A stretch of 64,000 nt of DNA from Pleodorina starrii (GCA_030267565.1 BRXU01000014.1:904001-968000); one strand, 5' to 3'. Shown: positions 1 through 12,088, counted from the first letter of the stretch. The notes: generated by a model not told the origin, from the letters alone. Made by a program: numbers and translations.

Positions 1-1712
1 GGCACGCTGCGCTTCAGCGACGTACAGCTGCAGCGCACGGCCTGCCGCGACCTCTCTTACATCGGCGAGGACGGCGGCTCCAGCAGCAGCAACAGCGGCA
101 GCGGCACCGATGCCTCGACCACCGGCGGCGGCATCCTCACCTCCGACATCATTAGCCGGATCGGCCCGGCCGCGCCGCCGACGCCATCCGTGCCGGTGTT
201 GGAAAGCTACATGCAGCGGCCGCCCGCCTACGGCGGCGGCGGCGCCGCCGCCGCCGAAGGCGGCGACGCCGGCGGCGGCATGGAGTCGGAGGCGACGAGG
301 CCGGTGGACAGCGCGGAATGCTGGCGGGCCTTCACTTGGGATCTGGACGGTGGCGGCGGCGGCGGTGGCGGTGGCGATGGCGATGCGGGGGCCATGGAGG
401 ACTGCGGCGAGCGGCCTCTGTTCTTGGAGGCTGTGCAGTACACGGTGACCATCGCCGGTGGGTGCCGGTGTTCCTGCCGGGCGGGTGGAACACGTTTTGG
501 GGGGGGGGGGCTTTCGGACGGTTCTGGAGGAGGCTGTCGGGTAGGGGCGGAGCACATTGGGGTGTGTGTGTTTTCCCGCACACGACACACGGACCGCAGG
601 GCCGCGATCTGGCCGGGGCGGGGCTCTCTGCGGCAGAGGGCCCTTTGCGATTGTCGCGCCGCGCGCACGTCCCCCGCGGCATCGTCCCCCCGCGGTACCT
701 CCCGAGAATCATTCCCGTGCTGCCTCCTCAGGCCGCCGCCGCCGATGCCGCCGTGCGTGTGTGTGTGTGTGTGTGTGCGCGTTTTGCTTTGCTTTGCTGT
801 GCTGTTTTGTCTGTTCCGTCTCCACTGTGTGTGCATATTTGTGTGTGTGTGTCTCGCTGCTGTCTGCTGTCTGTAGGGCTCAGTCATGGGGGCGGAGGAG
901 GAAGCCAGAAAACGAGCGCGGAGTCTGCCCCCGGCGGCGGCGGCGGCGGCAGCAGTGAGCCGATGGCGGGCGCCGCCGGGGCCGCCGCTGGCAGCGGCTG
1001 GCCCGTAGGTGCGTGCGTGCGTGCGGCGTTGCGCGCATGCGAAAGGGATAGCGAAAGGGAGACGACGCGTGCGAATGGCGGGAGGGACAGACTGGGGGGG
1101 GGATCAGAACGGACCACTGCGGCCCCCTATGACATCCCCGCCCCACCCACACCGAGCAGCAGCTGCCGCCCCTGCCCCGCTACGAAATGACCTGGACACC
1201 CGCCCCGCCCCGCCCTGCCCACCTCGCCACCAGTCCGCCACCCCCGCAGCCCGCCACCCGCCCCGTAACCCCTGCCGTGTCCCACACAGGGCCCGTCCCC
1301 CGCGGCCCGCAGCCGCCGCCACGGCTTGGCAAACCCGCCTGACAATACGATACCTGGCAAACACCACATCCACACCGAACGATCAACCAACCAACCAACC
1401 CAATGCCGCAACCCGCGCCGCCGCCGCTGCTGCTCCCCGCCTGCCCCCTCGCAGGCCTCATCCCCTCCTTTAACTCCTCTCTCAACGACCAGTATCCAGG
1501 CGACAACTCCACCGACACCGACCCCAGCACCGACCCCCGCCCCGCCGCCGGTGCTCTGCCCCCCAGCAACGAGCTCACCGTGTCATTCAATTCCACCTGG
1601 CTGCTTTGTGACGTTTTCGTGAATCGAACCTGCGCCAGGCTGCCGGCGGACCAACTAGCCGCGTGCATACAGGGGCTGCTGGCCAGAAAGTGAGTGTGCG
1701 TGTGTGTGTGTG

Positions 1713-1746
<34 letters not shown>

Positions 1747-4700
1747 CGATGAAAGTGTGCGATGAAAGTGTGCGTGTACGTCGCGTTTTTGCGCGAGTGT
1801 GATGTGACCCGTGGGTCGGTTGGAAGGGGATGTGCGCTGCACCTTGCGCCGTACTACGCGGTGCGTGGTTGCGGGCGGTGGGCCGGTGAAAAGGGGGTGT
1901 GCGCTGTTGTGCTATGTGCAATGCAGTGCTGCTGTTGTTGTTGTTGCTTTAGCGCTTTTGTCCTGTGTGACCCGTGGGTCGGATGCGTGGGGTGAGATCG
2001 CGACACCGCTGCCGCCGTCGCCGCCGCCGCAGGTATGCGCGCATGTCGCCGCCGCCGCCCGTGCCGTCGCTGTCGCCTCCACCGCTGCCGTCGTCGTCGT
2101 CGTCGTCGCCACGTCCACAGCTCCCACAGCCGCCGCCGACGCCAATGCCCCCGCTGCCGCCGCCGCCGCCGTCACTGCCGTCGCCGCCATCACCGCTGCC
2201 GGCAGTGCTGCCCCTGCCCCTGCAGGGGAGGGCTGCCTCCGTCCCCCTGGTGGCCGTGTTGCCTCCGGCGATCATGGGTGGGTTTGCTCACTCACTCGTG
2301 CCCCGCCGCCCGATGCGGATGGGGCACCCGTTGTTGGACAGTCCGATTCAGTGCGCCCAGCAGGTCATCGGGCAACCCTAAGGTGCACCACCGCTTCATC
2401 CGGGCTGTCTTTAGGTTGTTTAAGAGGGTTCTAAAGGGCGTTAAGGGGGTCTAGGGTCGTGCCCTGCACCGGCGCCCTGCACACGACCCGCCCCACCTCC
2501 CTACCCGGTACGGTACCTTTTCCCCCGATCGACACGGCCCCCCCCCGCCATCCTCCCCCCTGTTGCGTCTTCCTCCGACTCCGACTCCGACTCCCTTCTC
2601 CTGCCGCCACCGGCGCTCCAGGGAGCTTCCTCCTCGCGGTTGTCGTACTCGGCGGCGCCATGTGGTGGCGTGGCCGCGGTGGTGCCGGCGGCGGCGGCGG
2701 CGGCAAGCTGCAGTCCCAGGATTCGGACCAGCTTGCAATGCAGGTACAGGTTGGGTGTCCACGCGCCGGTTGCGGCGCGTGCACGTGCATGGAGGCGTGC
2801 ATGTGCATGTTGGAGGCGTGCATGTGCATGGAGGCGTGCATGTGCATGTTGGAGGTGTGCACGTGCATGTTGGAGGTGTGCACATGCATGGAGGCGTGCA
2901 CGTGCATGGAGGCGTGCACGTGCATGAAGGTGTGCACGTGCATACAGGTGTGCATGGAGGTGTGGGTGCGGGTTTGGTGTTGCCATGGAAGTTCGTGCTC
3001 GCTTGCGTGGGTGCTTGAGGGAGAGAGCCCGGTGGCCTCTGCGGGAGCCGTTGCTGGCTTGGGTGCACTGCTCGTTGGTCCCCCTTTCACACCCAACACC
3101 ACCGCCGCCGCCACCACCAACACCACGACTTTGTCCGCGCCGCCCTGCCTTGCTGCCCGACCCCCTACCGGTATCTCTCGGCTCGCGCCTTCCTTCCTGC
3201 CTTCCATCATCCGATCCCTCAGTCCCCCGGCGATGGCAGCGATAAGGGCTACGGTGACGGCGACGGCGGCGGAGGCGGAGGCGGAAGCCCCGAGTCCAAG
3301 GGTGGCCAGTTCTCGCTCCTCCCGTCCGCCTCCACCCCCGTCTCCGCCTCCTCCCCCTTTGGCGCCCGCGCCAGCAAGTACCGCCGCGACACGCCCTCCT
3401 CCATCTCCACCCTCAACTCCGTCGCCACCACCACCTCCATCAACTCCTCTGCCTTCGCCCCCGCGTCTGCATCAGCCTGCGCCGCCGCAGGCGGCGCCGG
3501 CGCCTGCGGCGGCGGCGCCGCCGCCGCCGCCGCTGCCCTTAGCGGCACCACTTCCCTCGCCACCACCACCACCAGCACCACCACTACCACTACCGGCGGC
3601 GGTGGCGCCGCCGCCGCTTCCTCCGGCTGCCTCACCGCCGCTCTGAGCGCTCTCACGGGCTCTGACGGTGCCGCCACCAGCGCCGCCGGCAGCCCCAACG
3701 ACAGCCGCGGCGCCGACCCCACCCGGGCCATCCGGCTGCACCACCTGCTGGGGGCGGGCAGCTTTGGGCGCGTGTATTACGGTGAGGGGCGCAGTCGTCG
3801 AGGGTGGAGGGTGGAGGGCCGGGAGACGGGTCGGGTCGGGTCGGCCTCTACTGGGCTGGGCGGGTCGAGCTGCGCTCCTTGTGTGTGTGCGATGTGTGAG
3901 TGTGCGTGTATGTGCGACGTGTGTGTGCGTGTCTCTGCGTGTGTGTGTGTCTGCGTGTGTGTAAGTACCAAAGTACCTGAGTGCCTCGCCCGCGCACCAC
4001 CCGAGCTGTGGTATGCTGTGCTGTGCTGTCCGTGCTGTGCGGGTGGTGGCGTGCCGTGCTGCCTCCTCATGCGCTTTGCAGGGCGTGCTGTGTGTGGATG
4101 GGGTGGGTGGCGGTGGGTGTGGCTGGTGGTGGTGTGCGCCGTGCGCTGAGCCTTTGGCTCACACCGGCCCCTTCACTCCCCCCCTTTACACATCACTCCC
4201 TGACCCCCTCCCCCCACATTTGCAGGCTCCTGGCAGGGCCAGGCCGTCGCCGTCAAGATCATTCCGCACTCGGAGGCCGCGAATGCCAAGGTAGAGAGCC
4301 GGGCCCATCGGAAGGTTGCATTTGTGGGACTGGGGCCGCCATGGTGCTGCACTGGTGCCTGGTGCCCGGATCCACTGCCCCGGTTCCTCCGCCTTTCCTT
4401 GCCACTACGCTTGCCACTACACCGCCCCGGCCCCGGCCCCGGCCCCGGCCCTCCACTGGTTTTGAGTCTGCGTGTGGTGATGCTCCCGCCCGCCCTTCAC
4501 CGCCCCTAACGCCGTCTCCGTCCCTTCGCTGCGGTATCTTCTTCTTTTTTACAACCTCCCCCTCCCAACCATTGGCCCCAACTCACACACGCACATGCAC
4601 ACACACGCACATATATACACATACACACACACTTCCCCCCCCCCCCTCCCCCGGTCCCCCCTCCCCCAGGTCCACCAGGAGGTGTCCCTGGTGGCGGGCT

Positions 4701-7700
4701 TCAGTCACCCCAATGTGGTTCGAGCGCTGCACACCGCCACCTTTGAGGGGGCAGCGGCGGGGGATCAACAGATCGGCCAGGTGCGGGAGAGAACACACGT
4801 GTGGAGGAGTAGTGTGTGGTGTGCGTGTGTGTGGAGTGTGTGTGTGTGGAGTGTGTGTGTGTGTTGTAGTGCGTGTCTTCCGGGCTTGGTAAAGGGTGTA
4901 TGAATGATGATGTGGTGGTAGTGGTGGTGATGAGGATGAGGGGCTCCTTTCCTGAGCTCAGAGCATGTCAGCCGATCCGCCCTATTGCCCTGCGGGGCGG
5001 TCATATTCCTTTCCACCCCTAACCCCTCCCCCTCCGTCACCTCCATTCCACCGCCACTGATCAGCCCCCTCCCCCCTGCCCCCCCCTGCCCTCCCCTCCC
5101 TGGCCCTGCCCTCCCCCCTCCCCCTCCCAGCAGCTGGAGTCCATGCGGACCGGCTCCACCGCCTCCGCCACCCCCAGCACCAACCTAGAGACCTGGATAG
5201 TGCTCGAGTACTGCGATGCAGGCTCCCTGGCTGCGCATCTGGCAGAGCGCGCGGAGGCGCTGGCAGCAGCAGAAGCAGCAGCATCAGCAGCCCCGTCTGC
5301 CGCCGCCGCAGCATCCGGCGGGGAGGGGCCGCCGGCCGCCGCCGCCGCGGCGCTGTGCGGTCAGGAGTCCGGGGGCAGCGGCGGCGGGCCGGCCGCGTCA
5401 GTGGTGGTGGGGGCCGGGGGGGGCAGCGGGATGCTGGCTTCGCCGCTGGGCAGCTTGGTGCAGCAGGCGGGGGCGGGACAGGCGGCGGCGGGCCAGCTGA
5501 AGGACCCGGTGTTGGCCCACATGGTGAGTGGGGTGGGGTGGGTTTCCTGACCCCTCCCCTCCCCCCTCCCCTCTCCCCTCCCTTCCCCACGTCCCTTCTC
5601 CCCCCTGGCTGTTCCAACCCAGTACCACTGCCGCATATCGCTAGCCTACATCCCCCCCTCATGCTTGCATCACGGATACCTCGCCCCCCACTCCCCACCA
5701 TCTCCCAACTCCGCGTGTCTCCCGCCTTTCCGGAGGCTCCTACCGCGACACTGCCACTCGCCCCCTCCCCCGTTCGCTAACGCCTTCTCCGTCCCTTCGC
5801 TGCAGTTTATCTTTGTTTTTACCCCTCCCTCCCTCCCTCCCTCTCCGCTGTGCTCCTCTCCCGGCTCCCCGCCCCGCCCCGCCCGCCCTCTCGCTCCGCC
5901 CTCCGCCCTCTGCCCTCCGACCTCAGCGCGGAGTGCTGTCGGTGGCTCGCGACATCGCGGCGGGGATGGCCTACCTGCACTCGCTCAACGTCTGCCACGG
6001 GTGGGTGCGCAGACCCGTGGGTCGGCGAGTCAATGCGCCGACGAACCCTGAGCCAGCCGACCCACGGGTCGCTGAGTCGATGGCCGGACTGACCCGTGGG
6101 TCGGCCGGTCGGCGAGCACGTGGCCATGCTGGACCACCGGGGGGGTTCTTGACGGCGACGCCGATACCCCATCACACCACACCACCCATCCCTTTCTAAT
6201 TCCCCGCTAACGCTTCCCGGGGGCCCTAGGGTCTCGAGAGAGAGGGTTCCCGCACAAACCAACGCTTGTTTGCGCCTGTCGCGGCTCCCCAACCTATCCC
6301 GCTGCCCCGCTGCCTCTCTCTCTTTTTCACACTATACCCCGGGGGCCCTGCTTCCTCCTTCCTCTTCTCGCAGGGATCTCAAATGCGAAAACGTTTTGCT
6401 GTGCAGCAGTCGGAGACCCCAGCACACAGAACCAGGAGTGGGGACAGGCGGCGCCGGCGCGTCTCCGTCGGCGCCATCAGCGGCGGCGGCGTCGCCTTCC
6501 GAGCGGCACGAACTTCCGGCCGGCGGCTGCGGCAGCGACGGGGGCAGTTCGTCTGCGGGGCCTCCGGGCCGCGATGGCGGGAGTGTGAGCGTGCGGGCCC
6601 CTGCCGCAGTGCCCGACGGCGGGACCAGCCCCGCCGCCGCGGCCGCCGCCGCCGCGGCGGCGGCGGCGGGGCCTCCGTCCTCTGGGCGCCGTACTTGTGT
6701 GTTGCCGTACGTGGCAAAGGTGGCGGACTTTGGTCTTAGTAAGGCGTTTGGAGAGGCCTCCACACACATGTCCACAGCGACACTGGGCACGGTGGGTGAT
6801 GCTGTTGTCCGTGTGTTGTCCGTGTGTGTGTGGGGTGTTTGCCTGTGTTTGGTGGGGTGCGGGAGGTGGGGCGAGGTGAGGTGAGGAACGTGGGGGAATG
6901 TGCCGCCTATGCGCGTAACCTCGACCCCGGCCCCGGCCCCTTACCCTTCCCCCCCCCTCTCTCCAGTCGACGTTCAGACTACAACGTCCGCAGGGCTTCT
7001 TGTTCCATTCTTGCAAATTTACTCTCCAAACCCCCTTCCCTCCTTCTCGACTAGTGCCAGCCCCGCCCCAACCCCCAACACTCAACCCTGAACCCCAAAA
7101 CCCTGCCCCTAAAAACCCCTAACCCCCTAACCCCCTCAAATCCCCGCCCGCCCCCCCCCCCCAGGTGACCCACATGTGTCCGGGGCTGTTGCAGACCGGA
7201 CAGATGCGCCCCTCCTGCGACGTGTTCAGCTTCGGGATCATACGTAAGTACGGCAGTGCGGCATATGGAACCTGCCGTACCAGCCGCCGGTGCTGAACTG
7301 CCGGCGCTGGCTGCTGCTGCCGCCGCCGTGTTGCCGCTGCTGTACACGCCCCAACCCACCCCAACCCAACCCAACCCAATCCACCCCACCCAGTGTGGCA
7401 GCTGGCTACGGGCGGGACCCCCTTCGCGGGTATGCGTTACGCGGAGATCGTGTACAAGGTGGGTCAGGACTCAGGAGGGGTGTGAGGAGCTGAGCCGATG
7501 GGGGGAGAGGGCGCTACTGGAGCCGGAGTACCGCCGGGGTAGGGGCCGCGAGGGTTGAGGCGAGAACGGACCGGACGACACGCTGGGCCACGCTGCTGGC
7601 CCAAACACACCTACCGATACCTGAAAGGGTAGGTTAGGGGCCGCAAGCGGGGCGGTGCTGTCGACTGGTGCCGAGAGTGCTGAGACTGCTGCTGCTGCTG

Positions 7701-8295
7701 GTGGTGCTGCTGATGATGGTTGGTTTGCTGCTGCTGCTGTGGCCGTCTGCAGGTGGTGGTGGCGGGTCTGCGTCCCGAGTTCCCGCCCCACGTGCCCAGG
7801 CGCCTGGTGGCGGTGGCGGAGGCGTGCTGGGCGGCCGAGCCCAACATACGACCCACGTTCGAGCAGGTGAACCCTAAAGTCCCCGACCTTCATGTCTTGG
7901 GCCCCAATTGGCCCCCGTCCTCCTTCCGTCCGCCATTTCCATTTCCTTGCGGTGACCTTGTTCTTGCCCTCTTCATTCCGTAACGCGCTCATACGACCCC
8001 CCCTGCCGCCCCCCCCCGGCCGCCCCCCCTGCCCCCCCGGCCTATACGTGGACAACCCCTCCCGCGTGTGTGTGTGCTGGTGGTGGTGTCGTACTGGCCC
8101 CCGCAGTTGGTGGTTCAGCTGGGGGAGCTTTTGGAGGCGGCGGAGGAGCTGCAGGGGGAGCAGGACGCGGCGGTGGTTTCGGGGCGGCGGGGCGGCGTGA
8201 GGGTGGGGCAGCTGACCCTGGCGGCGTACAGCAGCGAGGACGTGACGGTGGCGAACCAGTGGGCGGCGGCTGCGGCGGCGGCGCTTCTGGAGTGA
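1..8295 (+). CDS. Membrane-anchored TKL-type protein kinase, 5' partial
   Basis: Fifteen exons can be joined in phase: <1-457, 877-1008, 1455-1689, 2033-2277, 2622-2743, 3223-3781, 4226-4290, 4670-4780, 5131-5523, 5927-6000, 6374-6791, 7165-7243, 7394-7458, 7753-7866, 8107-8295 (1085 visible residues). An extracellular part with N-glycosylation-like NSS/NST/NRT sites and a Pro-rich stalk leads into a membrane segment (SFLLAVVVLGGAMWW, about residue 358) followed by a basic, Gly-rich juxtamembrane stretch. The kinase domain shows the Gly loop LGAGSFGRVYYG (about 572), VAVK lysine (about 594), catalytic loop HGDLKCENVLL (about 797) and ADFGLSK (about 915), with tyrosine-kinase-like order throughout. 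Long Ala/Gly-rich inserts lie inside the domain (exons 5131-5523 and 6374-6791). The HRD arginine is Gly, and the usual APE is CPG. The family phosphorylates Ser/Thr (or Tyr) substrates; ligand and targets are unknown. The start lies outside the window. Confidence 0.88.
1692..1746. repeat. (TG)n microsatellite in kinase intron
   Basis: Almost pure TG dinucleotides immediately downstream of the donor of exon 1455-1689. Shorter TG runs occur in introns at about 762-778, 840-852, 3935-3960 and 4803-4862. Confidence 0.9.
2776..2970. repeat. Minisatellite of GTGCATGGAGGC-type units
   Basis: Tandem, slightly diverged units built from TGCATGTGCATG, GGAGGCGTGCA and TTGGAGGTG blocks, wholly inside the kinase intron between exons 2622-2743 and 3223-3781. 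It stays open in several frames but has no coding support because splicing around it is clear. Confidence 0.9.
4505..4565 (+). repeat. Dispersed intronic repeat A, forward copy
   Basis: CCTAACGCCGTCTCC followed by GTCCCTTCGCTGCGGTATC and a pyrimidine-rich tail in a kinase intron. Serves as the reference copy of the family described in the findings. Confidence 0.8.
5776..5830 (+). repeat. Dispersed intronic repeat A, forward copy
   Basis: GCTAACGCCTTCTCC, GTCCCTTCGCTGCAG and a T-rich then C-rich tail, about 100 bases before the acceptor of kinase exon 5927. Confidence 0.8.
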
Positions 8296-8332
8296 TGATG
8301 GCGGTGGGGCTGGGGTTTAGGATTGGGGTTTA

Positions 8333-8445
8333 GGATTGGGGTTGGGGTTGGAGTTGGAGTTGGGGTTGGGGTTGGGGTTGGGGTTGGGGTTGGGGTTGGG
8401 GTTGGGGTTGGGGTTGGGGTTGGGGTTGGGGTTGAGGACTTGAGG
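8333..8445. repeat. (GGGGTT)n hexamer array in kinase 3' region
   Basis: About eighteen near-perfect TTGGGG units starting some 40 bases after the kinase stop codon, with a few GGAGTT variants at the left. This is probably transcribed in the 3' UTR. The unit equals the ciliate telomere repeat, not the TTTTAGGG repeat expected for this algal group. The G-rich strand could form G-quadruplexes. Confidence 0.93.
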
Positions 8446-9850
8446 TTGAGGTTGAGTGAGTGGCTGAGGGGTTTGGGTAGGGATGGTGGTGTTGGCATTG
8501 GGTGCGTTTGTGCATTTATGGGAGTTGTTTTTGTTGATCGGTTTCGGCCGGAATGAATAGGGTGGTGGAGTGGTCGAGGGCGAGCGGGGGTTGGGGTGGA
8601 GAGGACGGATGTTTGTTATGGGAGTTGTGGTTGGCGAGGGAGAGGTGGGGTGGAGGTGATGGAATAGGGTGACACTGTCCTGAGTGACTGGCTGTGACTG
8701 GCCTGAGTTAGGGGAGGTGGGCTTGCACGCGAACAGCGGGTGAGAGGGTGGCGTTTGACGCTGAGCATGTTGGTTTGTTGGCTGTTTTGGTTGGTGATTG
8801 GAAGCTGGCGAGCCACGGGGATTCGAAGGTGTAGAAGGTGGGAGAAGTCTCGGGTGACGAGGCGAAGGGCGCGGGTGGTCAACGTGGCTGAGGCGGACTC
8901 GACTCACTTCGACAGCTCGAACCATGGGTCCAGGTTGCTGTTGGCGTTTGGTCGTTCAATTCTGCATGTGCTGTCACGTTTCAGGCATTGCAAAGTGCAC
9001 TTCTGCTGCTGCATATCTTAGCTCCTGTAGATAGACGGACGCCAACGGGCAAGTGCCGTATTTCGTGCGGCGGTCTGTCGAAATGGCTTCCGCCTGTCAA
9101 CGCTGTAATCTGCTTTTGTTGAAAGGTAAAGATAGTAAGCAATTCCATCTTGCAATTTTTGCCATCTGCTTCCTCTATCATCGTTGAAAACGCGAACCTT
9201 AGTTCGGGAGACCTCGTATCGCTCCTTTTCGATAGGCAGCATCCAGGCCCCTGCGTTGCCTCGAAGCTCGTTCGGCAACAGCGGGGGCCGCGTGCAAATG
9301 GTCAAGGAGGTAAGCTGAAATTTCGGCTGTTGGGCAGTCTCTGTTCTCGTTGGTCTCAGCCACGACACGAGCCCATCAAAAATACTTTGCAGCTTGCCTG
9401 TCACATATCCATCAGCATCCCTTGGGGAATTTGGTTATGGTCTGAACCCTTTTGCAGCATCGTTGGGTCTTTCATGTCGACGTTACTGAAACTGCGGAAG
9501 CCGCGGCGCCCACGCAGGTCCATTTCTCTCTGTTTCAGCGGTCCGCTTCTGGGCCATGTCGGGGCAGCCCGGCTGTCACAGACACGGAAAACGATGAGCC
9601 GGGGACTTCTGGTCAATTTGTGGCATCAACAGGCGCAAAGTCCTTCACATATGGCACGCGTGTGCGCCGGGCATCTGGCGCTGTCGACAATAGCGGCGAG
9701 GCGGAGGAATTCTTTGCGCTTCTGTAGGTCGCGGGTTAAAATCGGATTTTTTTAAAGCAGCCTTGTCTCCTTCTCGTCATTACTTTCGCTCCGAGATTTG
9801 CAAATGTCGGGCTGTCTCCGACTGTTTCTTGCGGCTTGAAGCCAACCTCG
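8446..9850. other. Intergenic region between kinase and cyclin
   Basis: No gene can be supported. The open frame at 9150-9755 has no recognisable domain. A TGTAA, the usual green-algal poly(A) signal, lies at 9104-9108, about 800 bases past the kinase stop, and may end that transcript. The first exon of the cyclin gene may lie in the right part. Confidence 0.5.
9104..9108 (+). terminator. Candidate TGTAA poly(A) signal for the kinase gene
   Basis: First TGTAA found downstream of the kinase stop. Long 3' UTRs are normal in these algae, but a five-base match alone is weak. Confidence 0.3.
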
Positions 9851-12088
9851 ATGGATGGCGTAACTGCTGCAGGCAAGTCGCCGACGGCACCGGGACCAGC
9901 CCCCGCCTGATGAAGCTCATTGCAGCGGCACTTGAGAGCAATGTGGAAAAGAATGAGCTCCAGGAGCGGCTGACGTCGAGCACGGTGCGTGGGGCGCGGA
10001 AGGGCTATGTGACGCATGGCCTCCGAAACGTGTTGGGTGGCGTCACTGGCGCCACGTTGTCGCCCCCGGGCGCTGCTCGCTGCCGTGCACAGCCCCGACC
10101 AGATCAGGTCCACACGTGACCTCCCCGCAAACTCATCACCTCCGGGCGGCTCTCGCGCACGCCGCAGGTTGGCAGCCAGCACATGATGCCCACCGGCAAG
10201 CTCACCGTGTTCCACGGCCTCCGGCCGCCTCCCATTGGCCTGCAAGCTTACGTCGAGCGTGTGGCCAAGTACACGAAATGCAGCCCGGTCTGCTTCATCA
10301 TGTCGCTGGTGTACATGGACTTGCTGGGGCAGGTGGGTGGGTGGGTAGGTGGGCAACTGGCTTGACGGAGGCACGGACAGGCTGGTAGGGGGGTCAGGGG
10401 GTGACATGCTTCATTATATAACTTGAGTCCCTGCTGGTAGGGGGAGGGCGTGCAAGCTGGAAAGCCAGGCGGGCTGCATGACGGGATAGCTGCGCTGCTC
10501 AGCCGCTGGGACTGGGGGCTGCTGCACAGCTGACGGGTGCGCCGTCCGTGTCGGCCGCAGCAGGGCCTCACCGCGGTCTGCGCGGATCCCCTGCCCGTGA
10601 TGCCCCCCGCGCGCGTTATCGCACCGGTGCACAAGTCCACCACCACCACCACGACGGCGATTGCGAGCGGCCAAGCTGCGCGCCGCCATGGCGCCCGCTT
10701 GCAGGCCGGGGCTCCGCTCGCGCCCCGCGGCTCCGCTGGCGCGAGTCGCCTCGCACCGCCGTGCGGTTCGAGCCGGGTGATCCTCGCCGTGGGACGGCAA
10801 CCCGTGCCCCTTCCAATCACGCGCACACGCTCGTTCGCCGTGCCCAAAACCTCCTTCCCCTCTGTCCCTCCCTCCCTCCTGTCTGCGTCCCCCCGTCCGC
10901 GTCCCTCCGCAGCGCGACCCTGACATGCTGCCCACGCCGCTCAACGTGCACCGGCTGCTGCTGAGCGGCGTCATGCTGGCGGCCAAGCTCACGGACGACC
11001 ACTACTTCAACAACGCATTCTACGGACGGGTGAGTTGTTGCGGGCGCCATGGGGGGTAATTCAGAAGGTACACCCCCGGGGCGGGGGGGGCGGGGCGGGG
11101 GGCACAGGGGCGGGAGGATCCGGATAGGTGGCGTGGGTGGGGGTGGGTTGCTCTGCGGCTGGCTGCTCTCTGCTGTGCGGCTGGTTGCTGCTGGCCTCCA
11201 GCCCGGATGGCGAGGGTGATGCCGCTGTCGCTGTCGCTTCCCGGGGGTCTGCAGGTCGGCGGTGTGAGCGCTCAGGAGATCAACCGGCTAGAGCTGGAGA
11301 TGCTGCGGCTGCTGGACTACCGGCTGCATGTGCCGTGGGAGGAGGTGCGGGCGATGCTGAAGCAGCTGATGGCGGGCAGCCTGGTCATTGGGCAGGGAGA
11401 GGTGAGCGTGGGGAGGGCGAGGGCGGGGAGGGAGGGAGGGAGCATGGATGAGGGCCCGGCGGCTTGGGAATGCAGGGAGAGATTAGGAAAGCTGGGGCGG
11501 GCAGGGAGAGGTGGATTGAAACGGGTGGGCTTGGTGTCTCGAGGGATATGAGAGGGCGGGGGCTGCATGCTCTTAGCGGCAAGAGGTTCGATGGGTGCGG
11601 CCTCGGTCATTAAAGGAGGCGTACGTCTGATGTACATGTATTGGTTCAGCTGAGGATACGGGAGGTGAGGGGCTAGAAATTAGTACGAGCCGCAGCGAAG
11701 CAATTGAGGGCAGGGTGAGGGGCCTGCGCTGCCTGGGGTCCCTTGGGGTCCCGCCCTTTCGGTCCCCAATGCGGTATGTCTTGAGCCGTGCTGTGGGTTG
11801 TGGGCCCACTGCCCCCTCCCTCTCCAGGCCTGGAGCTCCTCCTCGCTGCGGCGCAAGCGGCGCTCCGTGTCGGGGCACAGCCACAGCAGCGAGAAGCGCT
11901 CCTCGGCGCGGCGCAGCAGCATGGACTCGTCCGTGGGGGCGGCGTCGGCGTCGGCGTCCGCCACGCCGTCGGTCACGCAGAGCGTCTATCACGACGACGA
12001 CGATGACGACGACGACGCAGATGACGTCATCACGGCGCTGAGAGCGACGACGGGGGCGACGACGTCGCTTTTGGTGCCGCGGCGGTGA
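9851..12088 (+). CDS. Cyclin of the PHO80/CYCP (U-type) family
   Basis: Supported exons are 9873-9984, 10168-10332, 10913-11029, 11255-11401 and 11828-12088, all in phase. The joined product shows the family core: SPRLMKLIAAALESN (helix before the box), KLTVFHGLRPPPIGLQAYVE, YTKCSPVCFIMSLVYMD, LNVHRLLLSGVMLAAKLTDD, FYGRVGGVSAQEINRLELE and MLRLLDYRLHVPWEE. The family binds a cyclin-dependent kinase (PHO85/CDKA-like) and links phosphate or nutrient state to division. The C-terminus is a Ser/Arg-rich then acidic tail (SVYHDDDDDDDDADDV). The start is uncertain: an ATG at 9851 reads MDGVTAAGKSP but runs into a stop one base out of frame with the cyclin core, so there is either an indel in the C-run near 9900, or an upstream first exon joined at the acceptor before 9873 (or before 9761). 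Confidence 0.85.

Noticed and set aside
7085..7142. CCCTAA/CCCCTAAAA-rich stretch considered as telomere relic
   Set aside because: Units are irregular and few; more simply a C-rich intron tract before the acceptor at 7164.
9150..9755. Plus-strand frame of 201 codons before the cyclin
   Set aside because: No motif; could include a first cyclin exon but no consistent donor/phase could be shown.
10560..10912. Possible extra cyclin exon after an acceptor at 10560
   Set aside because: The cyclin fold runs directly from YMDLLGQ to RDPDMLPTPLNVH; the extra stretch is Ala/Pro/Arg-rich with no cyclin match.
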